The notes: a model not told the origin generated them from the letters alone. Counted from the stretch's first letter, positions 21,475 to 33,319 are shown. The stretch: 64,000 nucleotides of DNA from Nephrotoma appendiculata (GCA_947310385.1 OX371223.1:181525279-181589278); one strand, 5' to 3'. Numbers and translations are program-made.

Positions 21475-23545
21475 TTTTTTTTAAATATTATCAACTTCTT
21501 ATATTTTTTATTTAGTTTTTTAAACTGTCCCAAATTATTCAATATTTTGGAATTTGTAAAAGGTAAAATATATAAGACTTATATCTTCGGGGTTTAATGC
21601 TGTTGAGGTCTACTTTAAAAAACAATGAAAGAAATTTTCTTTCCACGTAATTGTGGGTCGTTGAGTGCATTTAGTTCGAAAAAATACTTAATCCTGCTGT
21701 ACTTAATATCTTAATGCTGTTTGTGCGCTAAATATCGCAAAATATCAATATAATACACAATATAATAAAAATTATTTTATTTGAAAACCATTTATTTTTT
21801 TGTATCCATTGTCAATGTGAAATGCATATTTGACTAACTGGATCAAAAAACACATATTTTTGTCAGTCATTTGGACGTTATTTTAACTTTTTGTCATTTG
21901 TAGCATGTTGTTTAGCCTTCAAAAACAGTTCGGCGTGGTCAAATTTTGAAGTTTTATTTGATTTGTAAAACATTACAATAGGCCGTCTATTCTATTAAAA
22001 TTGTCAGACCCCACAACAAACAGAACCAGCGTTTAACTTGATGAGCTTAACAAACTATAAGTACACTTTTTAATTATAGATACAGGCCTTTAAACAAAAT
22101 AAAATGAAAATATTTTTTCCAATTACATGCATCATGATACTTCATATACAAAAATTAATCACAAGATATTAGTTCTACTAAAAGACTACAGAGGGAAATG
22201 TTAGACGTTATTGACCTCTTTACATTTAAATCATTTTTCGTAAATTATCATTCCTTCACCGCTTTGAAATGGATTCTGAACCATTTTGCATAACAAATCG
22301 AAAGATGTCAGTTATTTTGCATTACGCGGGTTTGCGAGTAGATAAACATTTTTGGAGAGGGGACTCTAGAAGTTCCCGGAAGTTCTAATAAAAATCAAGG
22401 CATAAGTACAAAATTGCACTTTAGAAAACGTAAATTTAAAGTAAAAGTTTTTTCCCATTTCATTTCGTTTGTGTATAGTTGAGTCCTCATGCCGTCATCC
22501 AAAAGTTTGCAATAACTGTATCAACGGTTGTTTGCCGCGGTGATGAAGTTTGGTTTGCCCTTTCTCTCTATGCTATTCGCCCCCTTTAGTTTGCACATAT
22601 ACATATGAATACATAATATGTATACATATTTGAATTAACTCTACAAAACATACATAAACAATATTCACACATACGAAGAGTAAGATCCAGTGATACATAA
22701 TTGGAAAACTATTCTTGATTTTGGTTTGTTTAACTTTATTATTAAAATATGTACACAAAATCTTACTATTATCTAGAGTAATATACCGAAAATGGAATGC
22801 AGATTGTATTAGGCATTTGGGAGTTTACAGAGAGTGTGAGAATCAGAAATAATGAAAATTGATAATTGAATTTTTCTAGAAATAATTTTATAAACTCTTA
22901 GGGAATTATGTACAATGTTTATAATTTTCTACGTGAAAATATCTTATATTTTGTATGCTATAGCTGTTTTATATGATTAGAGAATGTTATAAGTTTTTGT
23001 GCATAAAATTGGCCAGAGACTAATTTATACCATAAAATTATGTTCGCAAAATTAGTAGCAATTATAAACCAAATTATTTGCAGAAGATTAAAATTAGATT
23101 CTTTTTCAAAACATTATAACAATTAAGAATTGATGCGTATAACACAAAGATTTGATGCAAAGAAGGGCCATAAAAATGCCAATCGCATACAGATCGTACA
23201 CACATAAAGTACACAGTCATCTCATAATTAAATTTATTTTGAATTAAATTTATCTATAACACCTGGATTGGAACCCGTATTGCCAAATAATGAATTATTA
23301 TCGTTTTTTTGTTTTAAATAGCAAAATCTCATATTCATCATCGCAGCTTATATCATATTATAACCATATATACAATTCAATTTATTATTGATTGAGACTG
23401 TTTATTCAAAACTTACTCGTCTGTTTAAACCAAATGAAAACCCAAAACACAGCAAAGTAAAACTGGCCAAGGCTTGATGATAAAACATAAATTAAAAAAT
23501 CCCCTGTGGTTAATTTAAGATACATAATATGTTTATACCATAATG
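21475..23545. other. Intron sequence, no gene seen
   Basis: AT-rich sequence with short low-complexity tracts (for example CATATACATATG-type repeats near 22595-22635). No coding or transposase signal was recognised. Confidence 0.45.
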
Positions 23546-23547
23546 TA

Positions 23548-24048
23548 CACTGCTCGTCAAAAAATTCCAGACACTTGAATTATTAATGTATAACAACGCC
23601 AGAACCCACGTTGCAAACGTTGTCAATAATTATGTGGATGAGGTGGGAATTGATCGAATTGTTTGGCTCGCTTGCAGCTCTTACATTATTTCCATTGAGC
23701 ATGTGTATAATATGCTAGGGCGTCGTTTAAGGCAAACGGAATTCGTTCCAGAAATAGTCAGTTTTGTAGGAAGAATAGGAAATGATATCTCAGAAGTACA
23801 TTGCAAACCTGGTGCACAGTATGCTAAAAAGAAGTCTACATGTAGTCAGAGCGCATTGAACCGCTTAGATTAATTGTTGATTTTTATTTAAATATACATA
23901 GATGAAGATATGTCAATATCCGCTTTTTGGCAATTTTGTTATTTCATTTGTTTTGATCACACCCACTGCTCGAATAATGCGAACTGTTATCGTAAACAGA
24001 AATATTTACTGAAATCATAGATTGTCCGGAATTTTTTGGCGAGCAGTG
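23548..24048 (+). mobile_element. Internally deleted Tc1-type transposon
   Basis: A 501-base element flanked by TA at 23546-23547 and 24049-24050. Inverted ends are CACTGCTCGTCAAAAAATTC (left) and the inverse of CACTGCTCGCCAAAAAATTC (right). The similarity runs about 26 bases with one or two mismatches. It contains the C-terminal part of a transposase at 23586-23873 and nothing of the N-terminal part, so it depended on another copy for movement. Confidence 0.85.
23586..23873 (+). pseudogene. Tc1 transposase C-terminal fragment
   Basis: A 95-codon open frame. It reads MYNNARTHVANVVNNYVDEV, then WLACSSYIISIEHVYNMLGR and RLRQTEF. This corresponds to the family motifs [MF]-x-D-N-A-R-x-H-x-A and W-P-[AP]-C-S-P-D-L-N-P-I-E-H-[VL]-W-D-x-L-G-R. 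The catalytic Asp of the D-N-A-R-P-H motif is Asn here, and the S-P-D-L-N-P-I-E stretch has become SSYIISIE. The glutamate is retained but the context is ruined. The N-terminal HTH and first Asp are deleted. The frame lies between the 26-base inverted ends. Confidence 0.85.
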
Positions 24049-24054
24049 TACATG

Positions 24055-25050
24055 CATGTACAATTATAGATTTATCCCAGATTCAAACAATGAGATTTAA
24101 TGAATATGAATTATTTTATTCGAGAACGCAATTTAATTAATTTGGAATATTTTACGATCTTTTTTAAACAAATGTTTCTTCCTTGTTTGTATTCCAAAAT
24201 GAAACATTTCGGCGAAAGACGCGAGTTTTATTTGCAATAGTTTAGAAAATCAAACTGAAAATTCAATACATTTAAATAAATCTTTATTACGTTTGCGTGT
24301 GTATTTTGAGGGGCCTCAATTCACGGAAAGCTAGTAATTCAAGTTATTAAATAAAACAAGTTATCTGTTGACTTGACACTAAGATTCCACAGTTGTAGAA
24401 ATACCATATTTGAACATGAACTTTTTGAAAATGTGTTTTATCAAAAAATATTCGGTAACTTTTATTGTACAGCCCTATAGACATACATTATATTAAGACT
24501 GTAAACACATAATCATTAATTTATTGGACCATTTATGTTCTATACATAAATAAATAATAAACGATTCAATGGCAGATCATAAATAATTTTAGTATATACG
24601 TATACATACGTCTACATATTTGGGTTGGGGTTATTTTTATTTTGGAATAATCGATGAGGTTCTGAAATTAAAGATTAAATCCTGGTGTAATTAATTATCT
24701 CGTTATATTTTATTATTATTAGTTAAATTACTTTCTTTTTGTGTGAACAGTGTCGAATAATATAGAATTGTTTATGAAAGTAATGGTATTGTTGCGTTAT
24801 TCTTATGAATTTTGTATTATAATTGGCGTTAATTATATAAACAAGCTTTTCGTAATGAAATCATTTAGTAAGATGGATTAATTACAAAAATAGGTTTGTG
24901 GTTTTAGATCCCGGTGGTCTTAAGAATCTCGCACGATTTAATTATTTTGCTAAGCATTAATTATTTTCTTGGTACTGCTAATGTTATGGCACTTTTATGA
25001 CTAACACTCTACATGTACGGCAAATAAACGTTACATATTTCGTTTTAAAG
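24055..25050. other. Intron sequence, no gene seen
   Basis: AT-rich stretch, nothing recognised. Confidence 0.5.
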
Positions 25051-25053
25051 TGA

Positions 25054-25188
25054 ATATCCATACTACGGTAACTTGAATGCGGTAACTTCTTCGTTTCTTT
25101 CCTCTTTACCAATAAAAAAAAAAAAAATATAGATAAAGGGGAAAGAAACGAAGAAGTTATCGGATTCAAGTTACCGTAGTATGGATAT
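25054..25188. repeat. 135-bp palindromic foldback repeat
   Basis: The left arm begins ATATCCATACTACGGTAACT and includes TTCTTCGTTTCTTTCC, ending at about 25108. The right arm (25133-25188) is its inverse with about four differences. The arms are separated by a poly-A spacer. It could form a long stem. Probably a small MITE; no coding. Confidence 0.75.
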
Positions 25189-25189
25189 G

Positions 25190-25975
25190 CACAAACGATG
25201 GCGTACATTTTTATAATCTTAAAAACATCTTTCGACTCATATTAATTAAGTGCAACTATCAGTTTCTAAAAAACTTTTTGTTAAAATTTTATCCCGTACT
25301 TTTTTAGATATTATGCTTATTTATAATTTTGGCTTTTCGATTTTTGCAATCACTCCATAGGGCGTCCGTTCTTATTCTGTAAAAAAATGTTAACATTTTC
25401 ATCAATGCGGAACGTCTTCCCTCTGCAAAGAAGTGCTAGGCGTCCAAAACGAATACTGCGCCCACTGGGTGTTTTATTCAAATAAAACGCCCACGAGTAA
25501 ATCGCTTTAAAGTCGAATTGTTTATTTATGTATTAAAAATGTCTGAGTGATTTTTGAAATTATTCATATTTCATAATTTTTGTAAAGGAAAATGTACAAT
25601 ATTTTTGAAATTCGATAGATGAAATTAGGGACATTTATACACCGATATAAAATTTGTACTAAGCTTGTCCTAAACCAACAAAAATAATGTAAATTTTTCG
25701 TTTAGGTTTGTGAAATATAAACATTTACGCGATCACACCATATACTTATATTTAAAATGGTAATAAAAATGTAAAAACTTTAGTTAATGTTTAAAAGGAA
25801 CAGTATCGAAAATTTAATTAAAGTTGGAGGTTGTTTACCACTAAAAGGACTATAATTGACAATTTGCTTTATTTGTTTTAAATAATAAATGCGATGCAGT
25901 TATTAAAATAAATATTTCAATAAAAAAAATTAATTAATTCATAAATTGTTGAATCTTGTTGTCTGAGTTAGCAAT
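25190..25975. other. Intron sequence, no gene seen
   Basis: AT-rich stretch. A block at about 25650-25700 (AAATTTGTACTAAGCTTGTCCTAA) is partly inverted relative to 27135-27185, suggesting old MITE pieces. Confidence 0.4.
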
Positions 25976-26137
25976 ACTATTACCTTGTTCACCTTTTAGT
26001 GAAACCGATGAGAATAACCTATAACCCCATTTACTATTACCCTAAAGTAGCACCCCTATGCGTTTAAGGCACAAAATCACTCAAACGTCAGGATTACTAA
26101 GCGAGCTCCAAGATAAATTGATTGAGTCAGTAGTAGG

Positions 26138-26914
26138 GGGTGTTTTTTAAGCCCGATAGAACTTGAAATTGTAAAAAATAACACAAAAAATTAAATTGAA
26201 ATCAAAATTTTTTTTTTATTGGAAAGATTAATACATGGCATTAATATTTGAAAATGATTTCGGGCATATGGGCCCCGCGGCTGTTCTTGACAAAACGCAT
26301 TTTGGACCAAATTTGGGCCAGTTTTTCGAGCACTGCTGGCCGTATGTGACGAATAACACAAACAATGGCTTCCAAAGCGTCAATTGTTGCTGGTTTATCA
26401 GCATAAACCATTAACTTCACGTAGCCTCACAGGAAATAATCGAGGGGTGTCAAATCGCACGACCTTGGAGGCCAATTGATCGGGGCATTTCTCGAAATCA
26501 ACTTATCGCCAAATTTTGATTTTAATAAGTCCATAGTAAGTCCAGATTAATCCATATTTTCAAACAGAAAACAAGCGAACGACGACGAATCGATAAATTT
26601 GAACCTTCTTGCGGCGATATTCTCTTCAGTACGCACATTCCTTCGACGTGTTGATGTTATTGCATCCTCTATAGAGAGTATGTGTAACGAAATATATCCA
26701 CAGTTCCACGGATGGCGTACTCAGATGGACGATAATGTGCGCCATAAAAATTACGAAGTCATCTATAAGTGGTGCGAATCGGTGACTGATTTTCAAAGTA
26801 AATTTTAATAATTTCGTAGCGTTGTTCAAGCGTGAGTCTATTGATGATGATTTGCCAGAGTTCAGTATACTGAGGTCTGACAATTTCAAGTTCTATGAGC
26901 CTTAAAAAACACCC
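26138..26914 (-). mobile_element. Internally deleted mariner-like element (DUF4817-type)
   Basis: Inverted ends GGGTGTTTTTTAAGCCCGAT (26138) and the inverse of GGGTGTTTTTTAAGGCTCAT (26914) continue as AGAACTTGAAATTG on both sides. Between them, the minus strand carries the N-terminal DNA-binding part and the C-terminal part of a transposase. The middle of the gene is missing. Confidence 0.85.
26225..26890 (-). pseudogene. mariner-like transposase, both ends without the middle
   Basis: The N-terminal part reads LEQRYEIIKIYFENQSPIRT, then YRALRDFYGAHYRPSEYAI (about 26735-26830, over a frameshift). That is the DUF4817-like helix-turn-helix common in insects. The C-terminal part is intact-looking: SKFGDKLISRNAPINWPPRS, CDLTPLDYFLWGYVKLMVYA (with the W codon read as a stop, near 26430), then DKPATIDALEAI and SRGAHMPEIIFKY with a stop near 26240. 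The D in S-C-D-L-T-P-L-D is the third catalytic aspartate. The first two acidic residues lie in the deleted middle. Decayed; it lies in the giant intron in host orientation. Confidence 0.85.
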
Positions 26915-26969
26915 TTTATTATTATCTTGCTCCCTTATAAGTGAAACCGATAAAAATAACGTTTAAGCC

Positions 26970-28055
26970 TGTTTATTACCTAGCGTGCGTGTTTCTCACT
27001 ATAATGTTAAAAATAAGAATATTTTGTATATTTAAAAATACTTTTGTAAAATGAGAATAATGCTATTTCATTTAAAAAACAAATTGTCAATTGCAATTTT
27101 ATAATTGCTATTATGAAGCGTCAACTTTTTTTAAGTTTGTCCTAATTTTTTATTTTTTATTATTAGGACAATTTTAGTACAAATTTATGCATTTATGCAA
27201 CCAAATATGGTAACATTTACTGTACTACAAACAGAACCTATATAAATGGCGCCGGCAATTGGCAACACATAAAAAAATCATTGAATAGGGTTAGTGATAG
27301 GCTTACGCAATCATACTTTGAAATAGTAAAAAAAAGTTCGATTACATGGGACTTTGTGTCAGGCATGTTTAATTTCGCTTATACATATTTCCTTAAATAC
27401 TTAAGTTTTTCTTATGATTTTACAGTGATAAGTATAATCATAATTTATCCAAGTACAGTTTTAGACTATTTTTAATCAAATTTTAATAACTTTTATTTCA
27501 AAACATTTTTATTATTTTTTTCATTTTCTTATGTTTAGTCACGTGAACAAATTAGGTTCATGTTTTACGTTTTTTATCAAAAGGTCAAGAAGAATTTATT
27601 TTGTATTTTGTGCTGTTTTTTTTCTTCTTGACATGATCAGTATATCGATTTTGTCTCGTGAGTTACTCATTTAAAATGAGTGAAGCAAAAAAAATCGAAT
27701 ACAGTGTATAATACACAATTATGTCTTTGTATTTGTATTTTTCTTTTGTTCGTATTTGTGTCATTTGTATGATGAACAGCACCAAAATAATGAGATCCGA
27801 GCGAATCGGTTTAATTTTTAAGGTGCTTATTTCCTTTTCTCAGCACATTACGTCTGCTCTCGAGCTGTGGAGTGTCATTATTTAACATGCCTATATATTT
27901 TATATTTTATAATATCATAAATTAATTTTACATCTATTAATAAAATTTTATAAGTAAATTTATTTTAAATTTCATAAATTTTAAAAATAAAATGTTTTTT
28001 ATAAAAAAGTCGAAAATACATAAACAAAATGGCAAAAATATGGCGATTACAATGG
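26970..28055. other. Intron sequence with one hairpin, no gene seen
   Basis: A hairpin GTCCTAAT...ATTAGGAC lies at about 27139-27170. Another short palindrome, ACTCATTTAAAATGAGT, is at about 27666. The 64-codon plus frame at 27281-27475 has no domain. Confidence 0.4.
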
Positions 28056-28134
28056 TTAACTCTTTGAGTGCCAAAAAGCGCAATCCTGTTCCTCAATACA
28101 CTAGCCGAAATCATGTTTGTACTCAAAGAGTTAA
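28056..28134. mobile_element. 79-bp TTAA-flanked mini-element
   Basis: TTAA at 28056-28059 and 28131-28134 encloses ends CTCTTTGAGTGCC and the inverse of CTCTTTGAGTACA. This is a piggyBac-type footprint: TTAA target with short inverted ends. The related end TTAACCCTTTGAGTGC is seen at 20111. Probably the smallest MITE in this window. Confidence 0.6.
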
Positions 28135-29845
28135 TATGAATAAACAAAAAAATAATGACACGTGACTTGCATATGCAGAAAAACAATCATACGTACGAAA
28201 CTAACACAAACACATATACTACTACTATATCATTCCGGTTACACTCATTTCGTTTCACACATTTGGGGACAAAATTGGTATACAGATGCTGTGTATGCTT
28301 GTGGTATGTATGGTGTATAAATGCATCGATTAAACTTTAAAATTAAAATGAATAAATTTTAATCGAGTTGTAATATTGAAATTCTTCCATAAACGAAACT
28401 ATTTTAATAAAATTTGTCAAACAATTAGTCGACTCAATTAATGTCATTTCAAATAAAACCTCTTTAAAAAATAAAATAATAAATAAATGAATAAAATAAT
28501 TGTTTAACACAATTTGATTATAATTCTCAATTAAATTTTCGATGTCAAACTTGAAAAATATGTTTGAAAATATGAATTCATGAATTTTAAGTATAATATA
28601 TATTATTTTAAGTAGTATATGCGATCAGGCATAACGCACAGTGTTTGAAAAAGTTTGTGACATATCTGAGATGAATCGTTTATGACATATTTGAGATGAA
28701 TCGTATGTGCGAAGTTCTTTGTGTCATGTCTGATATGAATTGTACATATACATATATCTTAAATGAATGGTAATTGACTTGTGTAAAATAAATTTGTGTA
28801 TGTATGTATATGTTCATAATCATCCAAAAATTTATCTCAGACATGTTGTATTATGTGTTCATGTCCATACATTGTCCAACAAATACAAATTTGTTAGGTT
28901 GATAATTTATTTAAAAAATAATTATTTATATAATATTAGGCTGTTGTCTTAAACAATAATACAATCGTCTTTCCGTCACATGTATTGGTGTTCCAGATGG
29001 CTGAACTTTATGTCGAAGCTTATATATAAAATATAAGCATGTATGATTTTTTAAATTTTCCTATTAAAAAAATTAAAAAATGTTTACTTGCCTATCCGAC
29101 AAACAAAATTTAATAACCGGATACAAAAAATACTAATAAAATTTATGTCATTTTTATGTCATTTCTTGTAATGTAAGTAGGTAAAGTTCAGTTACAAACA
29201 TTGTTTAATTTTAGAAATGTCATGTTTTCAATTTGATACAATATCCGTATAATTTGTTAAAGGTTTCATACTCATTACGAGTTCAAAACGCAAGTTATTT
29301 GCCACCAGTAGTGTTTATGCTGCTATAACTATGAAGTACCAACTCACAACACCAACAATTTGAGGTTGGATGAGAAATAAAAATAAATCTTTGAAAGCGT
29401 TATAAGACGCGGAAATTTCATTAACTTTTTGGACGATTCAAGAGAGGAACAGTAAGGTTCTCCGGGTTAAAGAAAAATATAAACAAAGCATAGGTTTGAA
29501 AATTCAACAGAAATTATGCTCAGAAAAGTGTGTCACATGATCAGACGAGTGGCGATTTAATCGATTTAAAAATTGCCCAAAAAATTAGTCTCCATGAAAG
29601 CATAGTGTCGCTATCTTGATAATTCAATTACGATGACGTGCGTGATTTTTTTGAAAACCTTTCGAACAATAACACAAAAAGGAATGTTGTGATTGGTTAA
29701 ACATGCAGTTCGCATAAACGGTTTACAGTAACGTTTGGAAAACTGCTACTTGTTTTCTAAATTTAAAAAAGACAAAGGTTGATCGTTGATGGTACGTCGA
29801 TGTTAACGTAACTGGTTAGCGGAGCAGCGAAATATTGCACAGTTA
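28135..29845. other. Intron sequence, no gene recognised
   Basis: AT-rich. A short direct repeat (TGACATATCTGAGATGAATCG and TGACATATTTGAGATGAATCG) lies at about 28658-28705, with a third degenerate copy to 28740. The stretch 29400-29790 has somewhat transposon-like complexity, but I could not match it to a family. Confidence 0.4.
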
Positions 29846-29847
29846 TG

Positions 29848-30010
29848 GGTATATTTTTAATTCAAGCCGAGCAAGCAGGCTTGCCCTGGATATTGTACAC
29901 CGAGTTGTGCATAATAAATTGATTTTTACTTTGCACACTCTTCGTACACTGTGCAGACAGTGTACTTGACAGCGTACTGCCTGCTCGGGTTGTATACAAA
30001 AATAGACCCT
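29848..30010. repeat. Foldback MITE with CCGAGCAGGCAG arms
   Basis: The left arm GGGTATATTTTTAATTCAAG then CCGAGCAAGCAGGC is inverted at the right as GCCTGCTCGGGTTG then TATACAAAAATAGACCC. The centre holds TTGTACACCGAGTTGTGC and CACTGTGCAGACAGTGTAC. Non-coding. Adjacent to another foldback at 30085. Confidence 0.65.
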
Positions 30011-30084
30011 ATATCATAAAAAAGGATATACAGCCGCGTATGCAACCTAAACAATTATGTCGTGATACTTTTATTATAAATATC

Positions 30085-30520
30085 TGGGCGCGTATTCTTG
30101 AAATCGATGGATATTTCCGTCTTCGGATTATAATTTGTATCAAAATTGTTTATATTATTCGAATTTTTCGCCGGCTACTTTAATCGTTTTTTCAAATATG
30201 CTTGCTAGTTTTTTATTGTTTGGGGGAATAAATTGATTTATCCAGTCGGAAATTTCCACCGATTTTGTTTAGTAGTGAAATAAATAATAGAAGACAATTA
30301 TTAAACAAAAGACTACAAAACAAAAATCGGTGGAAATTTCCAACTGGGTAAATCAATGCGAATTTATTCCTCCAAATAATAGAAAACTAGCAAACAAATT
30401 TGAGAAAAAAAAAGATTAAAGCGGCCCTGGACGTGGTCTGAAAATTTTCGAAATAAATGAAAGTAAGCTATTTCTCAACCGACATTGGAGGAGCATTTAT
30501 TTTCAATATAAAAATGGAAT
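30085..30520. repeat. Foldback element with about 200-bp arms
   Basis: The centre is near 30300. Inner arms are nearly identical: GGAAATTTCCACCGATTTTG on the left against AAAATCGGTGGAAATTTCC on the right, continuing through CTAGTTTTTTATTGTTTGG. Outer arms are more diverged but alignable out to about 30085 and 30510. The left outer part (TGAAATCGATGGATATTTCC, then TTCGAATTTTTCGCCGGCTA) recurs at 38310-38430. This is a long hairpin-forming, non-coding element. Confidence 0.75.
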
Positions 30521-30524
30521 TCCA

Positions 30525-31562
30525 ATATGAGTTCCAGTTGTGTTACTATAAACGACCTTTATTATTGGAACTAAGAAATTTATCAAACTATGATAGAACT
30601 CGATATTTATAACGCAAAATAAAACAATCGAAACGGCATATACTGTGTTTGTATAGTAAAATAGTATTCAAATATTAGTTTTGGAGGCTTTTTGCTCTAC
30701 TGTTACATATTTAATACAAACTAACAAGTTTACATATCAACCCTCGCGCGTCCCAATACTCACACATCATTTTTGGACCATGTAAACTATTTGGAGACAA
30801 TTGGGAAAGTGGAGTAAGAATTTTTGTTTTTTTAAATCATAAAATTTAAATTTTATACAAGGTATAAATAGATGGATAGTCTTATTAATGAGGAACATTG
30901 TATATAAAACATTAGAGATTTGGGAATGGTTCCATTAAACAGGAGGAATAAACATTATGTAAAAATTTTCTCTGAATCATCGAATTGAAATATTTCAACT
31001 ACTTTACTAATGTATCAAACAAGTAAGCTTGCTTATAGTAAATCTCTGATAATTGCTTTGTTTTTGGCTAAAATTGAAAATTTTCTAATATACTTGAAAA
31101 TATATAATAAGAGAAGAAAATTGTTAATTACAAGCTTTCAAATACTCCGATAGAATACATTTTTGTCTGCTTAACTTGTCCATAAAATAAGCATAAAGAT
31201 AGTTAACATATATTGACTTGTCTGAACAATGAACGCGAGTATTAGTAACACTTACTTAATTTTAGTTTTTGATATCTCTTGTTAAACTTCACCTCGGTGT
31301 AAACACACGATTTAGTAATATAACAAAAGCACATACAATTACACATGGTTAGCGCTCCAAAAATATCTAAAGGCCGTCCAGCATGAAGTGTTTTAAGTTT
31401 TTTTTTTACTAAAGTGTAACAAAAAGCTTTCTATATCCACCATTGAGTTTTAACGACAGATGGGGTCAAATCAATCTTCATGGGCTTTTCTATTCGTGAC
31501 TATCTGCTAATATTGTTTATTTGTTCAAGAATTTCAGTAATTTCCTGCTTGTTGTATATAAC
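30525..31562. other. Intron sequence, no gene seen
   Basis: AT-rich stretch with no coding, no transposase and no clear repeat. Confidence 0.5.
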
Positions 31563-31565
31563 CTG

Positions 31566-32106
31566 TGGCCCTATTCTGGTAATTCCCTGGGAATAGGGAA
31601 TGATTTATTTTTGTAGCAGCTACATATTCCCCAGACATTTTCCCCAATTCCTCGTTTTCCAAAAGTTAATTCTAGCGATTGGGGAATAAAATTACGGGAA
31701 AATAATTTAATTATTCACGATCGACACGCGATTACAATAAAACAAGTGTCTAAAATAAATTTGCTACGTTTAATTGGATGTTGATATTTTAATCGAATTT
31801 TACTTAAAAAATAAATGTTGATTATTAAAGTAAAAAATTGGATATTGATATTTCCAATTGATATTACCAGTTTTCAGTATAAATTTACAGCCATAATATT
31901 GCTATAAGTAAATACAATAAAATTCCGTTAAATTCTATTCCCAGTTAATTCTTTTCTAAAATAAGTATGGAATAACAAACGTCAAAACTGCTATAATGGG
32001 GAATAATTTTTTCCCCAAAAGCCAGAATACACTTTTGAGGAAAAGGGAACAAAACTCCTAGAAAATTTAAAACTTCCATTCCCCGGGAATTACCAGAATA
32101 GGGCCA
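31566..32106. mobile_element. MITE, copy 2 of the TGGCCC family (CTG target duplication)
   Basis: A 541-base element with ends TGGCCCTATTCTGGTAATTC and the inverse, flanked by CTG at 31563-31565 and CTG at 32107-32109. Its interior differs from copies 1 and 3, so the family has at least two internal types sharing termini. A fragment of the same interior lies at 20866-21010. No coding. Confidence 0.8.
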
Positions 32107-32109
32107 CTG

Positions 32110-32698
32110 ATGCGTACAATGAAGTTATGAATAGATACATGTACATACATCAAAATTGTTGTAGGCGTTTATGATTTGTTGTGCGTGAAATTTATTTGAT
32201 ACTCGTACAATTCAGTACGCTTGACTTATTTAATAAATATTTGTATGATTCTCTTTCAGCATGTATTCGTAGGTGTTTTCCGGTTGTGACATTTGTTTAA
32301 ACTTTACCAAACTACGTGATAGCTTTATATTACATTTATAACGTTTGGTTTTGCTCTGGAGAATTCAATATAATAATCAAGCTTAAATAATTATCGATCC
32401 GTAGCAAATCAAGTGGCAATTTCCATTTAAAATATTTTCTTTTCATTATGTTGTATCTGTTTTACACAATACAGTTTCTACTATAATAGTATTCGAACAA
32501 TAGGAATTCAAAAACAATACAATAATAAAAAGAAAACAAGGATGATAAAAAAATAAGTGAAAAATCAATAATAAAAATTCCGCCTAAATGTGGTTTGGAA
32601 AGCTGTCTTAATAATATGAATAAATGGTGTGTGTATTAAACTAGGTTGAACTTAAATTCGTGTATGTGATAATAGATGTAGTAGTATCGCATACTCAC
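32110..32698. other. Intron sequence, no gene seen
   Basis: AT-rich stretch between the MITE and the Ser/Thr exon. No coding sequence. Confidence 0.5.
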
Positions 32699-33169
32699 TT
32701 CACTTCGTGATAACATTGGTTTTTTAGTAGACGAACTAGTATAGTTTCTATGCAAGAATGATGATGATTTTTTCTTGATGTATGATGAAGTAGAAGTACT
32801 ATTGGTGGTATTAGTAGCAGGACTAGTAGTAGTGGTAGTAATAGTTGTAGTAGTATTGGATAGAGAAGATGAAGAAGTTATAGAAGTAGTAGAAGTTATA
32901 TTGTTAGTTGCCGAATTAGGTGATAATATTATCGTGTTGGCTCCTGTCATTGCGGGTGTTGGAATAGTTTTTGTCGGAGTTGTCACTGCGGCTGGTTTGA
33001 TCGTAGATGACGATGATGATGGCGATAATGATGATGTTGGAAAAATAGGCGATGGAAGACTCGTTGGTGTTATTAAATTTGATGTTATTGTTGTTGTCGT
33101 TGATATTGTCGTGGCAAGCCAACACATTTTATGGGCACTTTTATTAAAATTACTATTAAGATTATCATG
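32699..33169 (-). CDS. Candidate Ser/Thr-rich cassette exon of the host gene
   Basis: On the minus strand there is a candidate acceptor, GGATGTGCAG, immediately followed by CATGATAATC, and a clean donor GTGAGT at 32693-32698. The exon would be 471 bases (157 codons) and symmetric in phase 0, so it can be included or skipped between exon D and exon A without changing frame. It reads HDNLNSNFNKSAHKMCWLAT, then a long Ser/Thr/Asn-rich tract (TTTTITSN, SLPSPIFPTSSLSPSSSSS). The end is basic (YIKKKSSSFLHRNYTSSSTK, KPMLSRSE). Such low-complexity disordered tracts are frequent in fly signalling proteins. The frame stays open upstream through 33475, so the true left boundary is uncertain and the exon may instead be larger. 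The opposite-strand Val-rich frame is its shadow. Confidence 0.5.
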
Positions 33170-33319
33170 CTGCACATCCAAATGTTTTGTGCCAATATTA
33201 TTTAATAGTTTATCACGCGTAACAGAGTAGATAGATAGAGGGAGAGAATATAAATTCATAATAGAGAAAAATGAAGAGCATGTACAACTAAAAATTCTTA
33301 AAATTATCCATAAGCTTAC

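Larger units (their letters stand above)
25979..26968. repeat. Direct repeats flanking a mariner insertion
   Basis: ATTACCTTGTTCACCTTTTA with GTGAAACCGATGAGAATAAC at 25979-26020 recurs as ATTATCTTGCTCCCTTATAA with GTGAAACCGATAAAAATAAC at about 26923-26965. The mariner-like element at 26138-26914 lies between them. At about 45 bases this is far too long for a target duplication, so it is probably an older tandem repeat into which the element landed. Confidence 0.6.

Noticed and set aside
31240..31290. Possible tiny minus-strand exon (VKFNKRYQKLKL before a GTAAGT donor)
   Set aside because: Acceptor is poor and it would leave two extra bases, breaking phase with exon A.
32775..33230. 151-codon plus-strand frame rich in Val and Asp
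   Set aside because: It is the antisense reading of the Ser/Thr-rich exon; the low-complexity composition keeps both strands open.
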